This document shows, piece after piece, positions 7,813 through 12,479 of a stretch of 12,479 bases of DNA (position 1 is its first letter; every line of letters begins with the position of its first letter). The DNA is taken from positions 56,128 to 68,606 of the forward strand of contig JAKVBZ010000020.1 in NCBI GenBank assembly GCA_022448645.1. The letters are read 5' to 3'. Under the pieces are notes generated by a model. That model made no database searches, had not been told where the DNA came from, and worked only from the letters and a program-made list of their open reading frames with translations. Both the position numbers and the translations under genes were made by a program. The stretch comes from Pirellulaceae bacterium (GTDB lineage Bacteria > Planctomycetota > Planctomycetia > Pirellulales > Pirellulaceae).

Positions 7813-9438
7813 TTAGAACTGCATGACTTCGGCCACGACTCGTAGCCGTTTCAGCTCACCGTTTCCTTCAGACGCAACCTCAAGATCCAGAACACCACCA
7901 GTGTGGTGCAGTTCGTAGACCAACAGTTCCTTATCGGTCATTGGCTGTCCGTTGACGCTTACAATGACGTCACCGGCTACCAGTCCAGCCCACTCGGCAG
8001 GAGAGTTGACTTTGACTTCCTGGATTCCGAACCCAAAACTCGGAATCTGCGAACCACGAATGCCTACGTAGTAGGTTATCTCTGCACACATTTGTTGGAC
8101 ACCATCGATGATTACGACCTGTCGGGGACAGAAAACGTAATCCCAGTGATAGGGAATCCAGCAGTCCCAGTACCAAGGAAGACAACACCAATCCCACCAG
8201 TGCCAACAACAGAAGTCAATCCACCAGTTACAGGGTGCAGCCAAACTAAGGCACTTGTTTGCAAAGCCTCTGACGCGGATCCGCTCTTCTGAATTTTCGG
8301 TTTCATTGTCAGCGTTGTGGAACTCTTCCAACGCGTCACCGACATTGTCCAATGAAGGGATATCGTTCGGCGTCAGCTGCTCGTCAATTGGAGTCTCTTC
8401 CTCTGTTACCGGTGGCGGTGGAAGTACAGTATCCGATTCGTCTGCCGGTGGCAGTGGATAGGAACTTTCCGGTTCGACTGGCGGTGGCAGTGGATAGGAA
8501 CTTTCCGGTTCGACTGGCGACGGCATCGGGTAATAAATTTCCGTTTCGACTGGCGACGGCATTGGGTAGTAAATTTCCGTCCGAGGAGCTGGCCAAACCG
8601 AACCGTAACCCCCTCCCCAAGGGTAACCCCCACCCCAACCCCAACTCAAACCCCTTCTACGTCGACGTCGACGTCCGCGGTCATGACCATGGTCGTGATC
8701 ATGATCATGGTCGTGAGCATCGCCGTCATTGTGTCCAGGACCGTTGCCTTGATTACCACCTCCTCCGGGAGTGTACTCTGGCTTGTCATCGTTGGGTTTG
8801 CCTCGGTCACGTCGATCCCGGTCAGGTCGCTTCCGATCACGTCGATCCCGGTCAGGTCGCTTTCGATCACGTCGGCCAGGAGATGGTTTTTTTTCATTGG
8901 GTTTCACGGTAAGTGAAGTGTGGTCGTCCTTGTCTGTGCGTGGTTTCCGGTCTGGCTTGCCATTGGGTGAACGGCGATCTTCTTTGTCCGTGCGCGGTTT
9001 CCGGTCCGGCTTGCCATTGGGTGAACGGCGATCGGCTTTGCCCGTGCGCGGTTTCCGGTCTATCTTGCCACTGCGTGAACTGCGATCGGCTTTGCCCGTG
9101 CGCGGTTTCCGGTCTATCTTGCCACTGCGTGAACTGCGATCGTTCTTACCGGTACGTCCCCTGCGGTCTATCTTGCGATTGCGAGAGTTCGGTTTAGATC
9201 GGCTGGTCTTTTGAGAACGAGAAGATCGCTTGGCTGAAGACTTGCGGCTGGATGAGTTTGCGCGGCTTTTTCGCGGACGGGCTGACCTAGCAGATCTGGC
9301 CGACTTGGAAGAGGATCGTTTCCCGACCGACGACTTTCCGGAACGAGCCTGATCGGCCGACGTGGTCATGGGTGACAGTCCCCACAGGAAGATGATGAAT
9401 GCTGCACAAACGAAAATTTTTGGATTGGAAATAGTCAT
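7813..9438 (-). CDS. Secreted repeat-rich protein with Cys/Trp block and C-terminal PDZ domain
   Basis: I do not recognise a named family for the whole protein. The ATG at 9436-9438 is chosen because AAGGA lies 8 nt upstream and a signal peptide follows (MTISNPKIFVCAAFIIFLW, cleavage near TSA-DQ). A TTG at 9537 would bury this signal. The 541-residue product is modular: residues 30-92, Ser/Arg/Lys-rich; 93-182, five 18-residue repeats (core GKxDRxxxxGKxDRKPRT); about 189-212, 10-residue repeats of DRKRPDRDRR; 238-253, alternating His-Asp, then seven Arg; then Gly/Trp-rich; about 283-331, four 12-residue YP(M/L)P-type repeats; an acidic linker; 396-437, eight Cys and ten Trp in 42 residues; about 455-541, a PDZ domain with FGFGIQEV, SPAEWAGLVAGDVIVSVNG. 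PDZ domains bind peptide ends; the basic repeats might bind polyanions and the His-Asp run metals (inference). It acts outside the cytoplasm. Monocistronic, ended by the terminator at 7749-7780. Confidence 0.85.
   Translation of the reverse strand: MTISNPKIFVCAAFIIFLWGLSPMTTSADQARSGKSSVGKRSSSKSARSARSARPRKSRANSSSRKSSAKRSSRSQKTSRSKPNSRNRKIDRRGRTGKNDRSSRSGKIDRKPRTGKADRSSRSGKIDRKPRTGKADRRSPNGKPDRKPRTDKEDRRSPNGKPDRKPRTDKDDHTSLTVKPNEKKPSPGRRDRKRPDRDRRDRKRPDRDRRDRGKPNDDKPEYTPGGGGNQGNGPGHNDGDAHDHDHDHDHGHDRGRRRRRRRGLSWGWGGGYPWGGGYGSVWPAPRTEIYYPMPSPVETEIYYPMPSPVEPESSYPLPPPVEPESSYPLPPADESDTVLPPPPVTEEETPIDEQLTPNDIPSLDNVGDALEEFHNADNETENSEERIRVRGFANKCLSLAAPCNWWIDFCCWHWWDWCCLPWYWDCWIPYHWDYVFCPRQVVIIDGVQQMCAEITYYVGIRGSQIPSFGFGIQEVKVNSPAEWAGLVAGDVIVSVNGQPMTDKELLVYELHHTGGVLDLEVASEGNGELKRLRVVAEVMQF
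8128..8253 (-). other. Cys/Trp-rich block with regular Cys spacing, inside the PDZ protein
   Basis: This codes for residues 396-437. Cys lie at 396, 403, 410, 411, 418, 419, 426 and 437, giving C-x6-C-x6-CC-x6-CC-x6-C-x10-C. Ten Trp fill the intervals, for example WHWWDW. In an exported protein these Cys would be expected either to form disulfides or to bind metal. I know no named domain with this pattern. Confidence 0.7.
8447..8590 (-). repeat. Four 36-bp tandem repeats (Pro/Tyr-rich 12-residue units)
   Basis: The units begin at 8447, 8483, 8519 and 8555. The first two are identical over all 36 bp; the third and fourth resemble each other more than the first pair. They encode TEIYYPMPSPVE twice and PESSYPLPP-type units twice. 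This suggests two successive duplications with in-frame unit length. Confidence 0.85.
8804..8875 (-). repeat. 30-bp tandem repeats encoding DRKRPDRDRR
   Basis: Two nearly identical 30-bp units (8804-8833 and 8834-8863, one mismatch in the Phe/Pro-side wobble region) plus a partial third. The encoded 10-residue unit is almost entirely Asp, Arg, Lys and Pro, giving alternating charges. The length is a multiple of three, so the reading frame is kept. Confidence 0.75.
8893..9162 (-). repeat. 54-bp tandem repeats encoding 18-residue basic units
   Basis: Units begin at 8893 (degenerate), 8947, 9001, 9055 and 9109, with trailing similarity past 9163. The four central units are highly alike at DNA level, for example the shared CCGTGCGCGGTTTCCGGTC. 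They encode units of the type GKADRSSRSGKIDRKPRT. The near identity implies recent expansion by recombination or slippage. The repeats also keep other frames open, which creates long spurious ORFs on the plus strand. Confidence 0.88.
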
Positions 9439-9538
9439 GGCTTGGTTCCTTGCGTTTCTGATCATTGCATGTGGTTTGTAGTAACCTGGAAAACAGATGT
9501 GTTGTAGTGAAAGCAATGGTCGTGCCAACGCTAGCAAG

Positions 9539-10109
9539 ATATTGGTTCACAACAGCATCCGGCCGCTTCGGCCGTCCATCGCGAGTGTAAAAAACTGCCA
9601 AAACATCTGTTTTTGCGATAAATAAGACATTTCAAGGATTACCAGGGGCCTCAGCTGTGGCGTCAAAATTTTGCCATGACTATCATGAGCCAAACAGCGC
9701 TGCGGTCAAAATGACAACACGAATCCCGTTTTGGGATGGGACTCAGATGGTCCAGAACAACGATTTAGCTTTGCAGCCGTACAGTCACTGTTTTCGCGGA
9801 ACTCCTCCAGCAGGTCTTCGTCCCATTCAACTCACAGCCCATCCGGGTAGGGAACGACACGCCCCCACAAACGATGGCAAATTAGCCACCAGTAGGCCTG
9901 GGGTCGCAGACCATATTCTACCACGCCTCCGTCCGGCAGGTTGGAAATTCAGGGCCGCAAGAAGGGCAGTTTGACGCCCACACCAAAGTAGTACGGCAGG
10001 ACACGGCAACCGTGGCATCTCCTCCGTTCTGGACAAAACCAGAGAAAGCACCATGGACTGGAAAGATTTGTCCTCTGGCGTGAGTCGGCTCCGTAACTTC
10101 TAACAGATC
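9539..10109. other. Intergenic region without a supported gene
   Basis: These 571 bp hold only short frames with GTG or TTG starts, no Shine-Dalgarno sequence and no recognisable protein features. On the minus strand the left part must include the promoter and leader of the PDZ protein gene, but no clear -35/-10 pair stands out. A small hairpin CGGCCG-CTT-CGGCCG lies near 9560-9575. An 11-bp inverted repeat pairs AAAACAGATGT at 9490-9500 with ACATCTGTTTT at 9603-9613. Confidence 0.5.
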
Positions 10110-10466
10110 CTAGTCGTCCTCGTTACTATCGAGCACCTTACCGTCCACCACGTAAGAGCGAGATCTCCGGCGCACAATCTTAGTCATCTTGATCCGTGCT
10201 TCTGTGTGTTTGGCCCCGCTCTGGCGTGTGCAGAAAAGATCTGCGAGCAGCGCGATCACCCATAGCATGAGGTAAAATCCTGTCAGGCCGCCGCCCTCAT
10301 TCTGCGCTATGGCGTATGTGAGGGTAGTCCAGGGCAGAAACAGGAATCCAAGGAAGGGCCACAGATTCAGCTCATACGCGCGACTAAGATAGTCGCTGAA
10401 CAGAAAGAGCACGAACAAGGCCAGTCGGGGACCAAGAACCATCAAACAGCCGAGACAACACTTCAT
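10110..10466 (-). CDS. Small conserved-looking three-helix membrane protein
   Basis: This 118-residue protein starts, in my choice, at the ATG at 10464-10466, because hydrophobic sequence begins there (MKCCLGCLMVLGPRLALFVL). A TTG at 10556 would add 30 residues without sense. Three membrane segments can be seen, at about residues 5-24, 34-53 and 61-78. Between them lie SDYLSRAY and a short loop, QNEGGG, before the third segment. The segments FLGFLFLPWTTLTYAI and NEGGGLTGFYL resemble small uncharacterised membrane proteins seen in several bacterial phyla (from memory, unverified). A hydrophilic tail of 40 residues ends in SNEDD and is probably cytoplasmic or periplasmic. There is no Shine-Dalgarno sequence; a possible -10 (TATACT) ends 6 nt before the ATG, suggesting a leaderless mRNA. 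It is divergent from the selenoprotein gene. Function unknown. Confidence 0.75.
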   Translation of the reverse strand: MKCCLGCLMVLGPRLALFVLFLFSDYLSRAYELNLWPFLGFLFLPWTTLTYAIAQNEGGGLTGFYLMLWVIALLADLFCTRQSGAKHTEARIKMTKIVRRRSRSYVVDGKVLDSNEDD

Positions 10467-10483
10467 CAGCTGAGTATAGCTGA
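10466..10483. repeat. Hairpin TCAGCT-GAGTAT-AGCTGA at the start of the membrane-protein gene
   Basis: Perfect 6-bp arms flank a 6-nt loop, and the last base of one arm is the A of the ATG start codon of the minus-strand membrane protein. The loop overlaps the proposed -10 hexamer. It could be an operator overlapping the promoter, or chance. Confidence 0.35.
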
Positions 10484-10501
10484 CAGGCGTTTCGAAGTCA
10501 G
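10473..10501 (-). promoter_or_regulatory. Possible sigma70-type promoter giving a leaderless transcript
   Basis: On the minus strand CTGACT (10496-10501) and TATACT (10473-10478) are separated by exactly 17 nt. The -10 ends 6 nt before the ATG at 10466, so transcription would begin at or next to the start codon. This fits the missing ribosome-binding site. It rests on consensus matching only. Confidence 0.4.
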
Positions 10502-10528
10502 CTGTCACCTTGACGCACGGTGGGCAAA

Positions 10529-10557
10529 TAGACCTTTTGAGCAACTTGTGATACAAT
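10529..10557 (+). promoter_or_regulatory. Possible extended -10 promoter of the selenoprotein gene
   Basis: TGATACAAT at 10549-10557 matches an extended -10 (TG-n-TACAAT). TAGACC at 10529-10534 matches four of six bases of the -35 consensus, at a 17-nt spacing. The start point would be near 10564, leaving a leader of about 90 nt before the ATG at 10657. It rests on consensus matching only. Confidence 0.45.
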
Positions 10558-10656
10558 AAAAAGACAAGGAATTTGGATCATAACAAGACAGGACAAGTCC
10601 CACCGAAACCTATCGCCGTTTTAGGCCTTACGTTAACACTCAGCCATTCCTTGAAG

Positions 10657-11700
10657 ATGCAGACAGTCAGTAGAATATTTCGAATTCAATTCCTCCGACG
10701 ACAAGTCTTTCCCTACGGATTGATCGGTAGCTTGTTACTTACGTGTGTTGCTGCTACCGCCATGCAACCGGATTTTTCTCTCATGAATGTCAACCCGGCA
10801 TCGGCAACCTTCAACCAGCTGGTGTCTCCTCGTGACTATCTTGGAAAGACCTCGGCTTGGTACTTCGGATATTCTACATGAAGTTATTGCAGTCGCCAGT
10901 TTGGCGAACTCGATAAGCTTCACGATGAACTCGAGGCAGAGTATCCCGCGTTGGATTTTCCAATCATTGGCATCAACAAGTTCGGCATCGGTAATTCATC
11001 GTCAAACATAGACATTTCTTCTGGCCGCGACTTGCCTTGGCTTCAAGACATCGATGACAACGGAAACGGTACTTCCGATGTGTGGTCCGATTTGTGGCAG
11101 GTTACCTATCGAGATGTCGTCGTCCTGAATGACGACAATTCCATTGCCGAAGTCTTCAACCTCTCACAATACAACTTAGAAATCCCCGAGAATTACAACG
11201 ATCTTCAAATGTTATTGGTTATTGCAGCAACTTCAGATGCTGATTTTGATGACGATGAGCATCTGACTGCGAATGACATTGACATTCTTTTCGCGGCGAT
11301 CAATACACAGACCACCACACCAGCTATGGATCTCACGGGTGATCAAATCGTTGACAACCTGGATGTTTCTGAATTGGTGGTGAATCGAATAGGAACAACG
11401 ATCGGAGATACCGATCTGGACGGCGACGTGGACATAACAGACTTCAACGCTTTGGCAATTCGATTTGATCCCTTGGGAAACAATGTCAACAATCGCTGGT
11501 CGGACGGCAATTTCGACGGGGATAACGACATAGACATAACGGATTTCAATGCCCTGAGCGTCAACTTTGCTCCATCAAACGTCCAATCGACAAATACAGT
11601 ACCCGAACCTCCTTCTGTTGTGCCATTTTTTTTTGCCGCGTTGGGCGCCATAAGCATGCTTGGTTTCCGCCAACGCCGTACATCGCTACCCTGCCGTTGA
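10657..11700 (+). CDS. Secreted redoxin-like selenoprotein (in-frame UGA = Sec75) with dockerin-like loops and PEP-CTERM tail
   Basis: The frame is open from 10573 to a TGA at 10879-10881 and, in the same frame, on to the TGA at 11698-11700. Reading the first TGA as selenocysteine gives 347 residues from the ATG at 10657. That start is chosen for its signal peptide (basic n-region, core GLIGSLLLTCVAATA, cleavage near residue 36); a TTG at 10651 is also possible, and no Shine-Dalgarno is evident. Residues 37-100 look like a redoxin/thioredoxin domain: PDFSLMNVNP, then DYLGKTSAWYFGYST, then Sec75-Ser-Tyr-Cys78 where family members carry CxxC, then an amphipathic helix and strand PIIGIN. Four calcium-type loops follow (196-207, 225-236, 251-262, 285-296), in two dockerin-like pairs. 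VPEP at 315-318, a hydrophobic segment and RQRR form a PEP-CTERM sorting signal. Likely role: thiol-disulfide or peroxide redox work at the cell surface (inference). A pseudogene is the alternative, but the hairpin at 10879-10922 argues against it. Confidence 0.85.
10879..10922 (+). promoter_or_regulatory. Bacterial SECIS-like hairpin beginning at the in-frame UGA
   Basis: The UGA (10879-10881) forms the 5' edge of a hairpin. From the base up: UGAAG (10879-10883) pairs with CUUCA (10918-10922); G10917 is bulged; UUAUUG (10884-10889) pairs with CGAUAA (10911-10916), one pair being G-U; a 3x3 internal loop (10890-10892 / 10908-10910); a perfect 6-bp upper stem UCGCCA/UGGCGA; and a GUU apical loop (10899-10901). 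The loop begins 18 nt after the UGA and has G first. In bacteria the SECIS recruits SelB-GTP-Sec-tRNA and lies inside the coding region just after the UGA, so position and shape fit. The pairing was done by eye. Confidence 0.8.
11599..11676 (+). other. PEP-CTERM sorting signal of the selenoprotein
   Basis: Residues 315-340 show VPEP, then a hydrophobic segment (VVPFFFAALGAISMLGF), then an Arg-rich stretch (RQRR). This is the standard tripartite signal for exosortase processing and surface attachment. The hydrophobic part includes a run of nine T at 11626-11634, which is prone to sequencing or replication slippage but is in frame here. Confidence 0.85.
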
Positions 11701-12333
11701 TACCCTCCACCTGATCTTGGCGCAGCAATTGGCACGCAGTGATCGTCCTCGTTCTTCGACTCACACGAGCTCGGCATCACGAAGATCGTTGCCGATTTCC
11801 CAGAGTTCTTCACAATCTAGTCTGGATATAAAAAGAGCCTAGGAATCTTGGCCTTGAAGGGTGCGGACGTATCTTTCTACTCTTTTCGGCTTGGGCTCCA
11901 GGGCGTGGCGTCACTGAACCAGAGCACGATGTTGAACGCGAGACCGGCCGGCGACCTGTTCAATCCTGTTGCGCGAAAGCCCTCACCCAATTAGCAATCG
12001 GACTGGTCCGACCGGACCATTGAGTGGTAAGGCTTCTACCATATCTAGCCACACAATACCGAGTTGGGTGTCTAACCTGAAATGCACCATGATGCAGAAT
12101 CGGTTGAAGCTGCCAGTTCAGCAAAAATAATTCTTTCTTAGCCGTGCAGGATCAGGGCCGTGATTTCGTAGTAATTAGTAGACAGGAACGGCCCGCTTCC
12201 ACGAAAAATGAATCCACTTTCCTAGAAGGGTTTTTTCTGTCGAGGAACTGTCTAGGCAATGTCTTTCGACGTTTTTCACCCGTTGGAGGCCCTCACCATC
12301 GGGTTGTCCACCGACAAGAGAAGGAGGCACGTT
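11701..12333. other. Intergenic region without a supported gene
   Basis: These 633 bp hold only short, stop-riddled frames on both strands. No terminator for the selenoprotein gene is clear. Small inverted repeats are present: TGGTCCG-AC-CGGACCA at 12004-12019, and GGGCCGT/ACGGCCC arms at 12155-12161 and 12188-12194. I cannot assign a function to any of it. Confidence 0.5.
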
Positions 12334-12471
12334 ATGGCTATCTGCAAGCTTGAATCACACAAAGTAGACACTCTGCTGGCTCACAGGAAAGGAACTTTCC
12401 CAAGTGGTCGGAGGCAAAAAGAAAAATTACCGAAGCCTGAAAAAAATTTGCCTGACATCTTCTGCAGGTAG
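12334..12471 (+). CDS. Possible 45-residue small protein of unknown function
   Basis: An ATG at 12334 is preceded by AAGGAGG (12321-12327) with a 6-nt spacer, the best Shine-Dalgarno sequence in the window. The frame runs 45 codons to a TAG at 12469-12471. The product is basic (MAICKLESHKVDTLLAHRK at the N-terminus, many Lys/Arg later) with two Cys and no membrane segment or signal. I recognise no family. The frame is also open upstream to 12259. The case rests on the ribosome-binding site alone, and composition does not separate it from chance. It may also be a remnant. Confidence 0.35.
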   Translation: MAICKLESHKVDTLLAHRKGTFPSGRRQKEKLPKPEKNLPDIFCR

Positions 12472-12479
12472 AACAAATA

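Noticed and set aside
8352..9214. Long plus-strand open frames (up to 186 codons) opposite the PDZ protein
   Set aside because: They are antisense shadows kept open by the 54-bp and 36-bp repeats. They consist of low-complexity Arg/Ser/Gly or Cys/Val repeats, with no domain, and the minus-strand gene has signal peptide, PDZ domain and terminator.
9657..9974. Plus-strand 105-codon open frame
   Set aside because: It has a non-ATG start, no Shine-Dalgarno, and a composition without hydrophobic core or motif. It is probably chance in a non-coding stretch.
10573..10881. A free-standing 102-residue protein ending at the UGA
   Set aside because: It would end right at the redox motif, and the same frame continues with the rest of a redoxin fold. 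Readthrough as selenocysteine explains both parts.
10951..11700. A separate 249-residue protein starting at the ATG at 10951
   Set aside because: It would lack a signal peptide although it ends in a PEP-CTERM export/sorting signal, and there is no good ribosome-binding site before it. It is better read as the C-terminal part of the selenoprotein.
11840..11992. Stop-to-stop frame after the selenoprotein gene that looked vaguely like a transposase fragment
   Set aside because: It has no start signal, is only about 50 codons, and I could not match any transposase motif in it. There are no terminal inverted repeats nearby.
12155..12194. GGGCCGT/ACGGCCC inverted repeat as a terminator
   Set aside because: The arms are 26 nt apart and no T run follows on either strand at the right distance.

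Overview
The window most likely comes from a planctomycete (Pirellulales/Rhodopirellula-like), judged from protein architecture alone. The main signs are a secreted protein with dockerin-like calcium loops and a PEP-CTERM sorting tail, a secreted Arg/Lys-rich repeat protein ending in a Cys/Trp-rich block and a PDZ domain, weak or absent Shine-Dalgarno sequences at several starts, and wide gaps between genes. I recognise no transposase, integrase, rRNA, tRNA or CRISPR array.

Layout: (1) positions 1-660, plus strand, hold the C-terminal part of a TPR-like protein cut by the left edge. (2) Positions 807-7230, minus strand, are a complete tripartite efflux operon transcribed right to left: RND inner-membrane pump, then HlyD-type periplasmic adaptor (start overlapping the pump stop as ATGA), then TolC-type outer-membrane channel. 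Together they would span the envelope and export a substrate that the sequence does not identify. (3) Positions 7813-9438, minus strand, encode a secreted PDZ protein built from several families of tandem repeats and followed by a textbook intrinsic terminator at 7749-7780. (4) Positions 9539-10109 hold no gene I can support. (5) Positions 10110-10466, minus strand, encode a small three-helix membrane protein, possibly translated from a leaderless mRNA. (6) Positions 10657-11700, plus strand and divergent from the previous gene, are the highlight. Two open stretches lie in the same frame, separated only by a UGA at 10879-10881. Read through, they make one 347-residue secreted protein with a redoxin/thioredoxin-like domain, a Sec-Ser-Tyr-Cys (UxxC) active site, four dockerin-like calcium loops and a PEP-CTERM tail. 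The UGA sits at the base of a long hairpin with a 6-bp upper stem and a GUU loop starting 18 nt after the UGA, as expected of a bacterial SECIS element. An ordinary annotation would break this gene in two. (7) Positions 11701-12333 hold no supported gene. A possible 45-codon ORF with a perfect AAGGAGG lies at 12334-12471.

The units look independent: an efflux operon, an envelope PDZ protein, and a divergent pair (membrane protein and selenoprotein) sharing a 190-bp promoter region. No selenocysteine machinery (selA, selB, selC, selD) is in the window, so that part of the system must be elsewhere in the genome if the selenoprotein reading is right.
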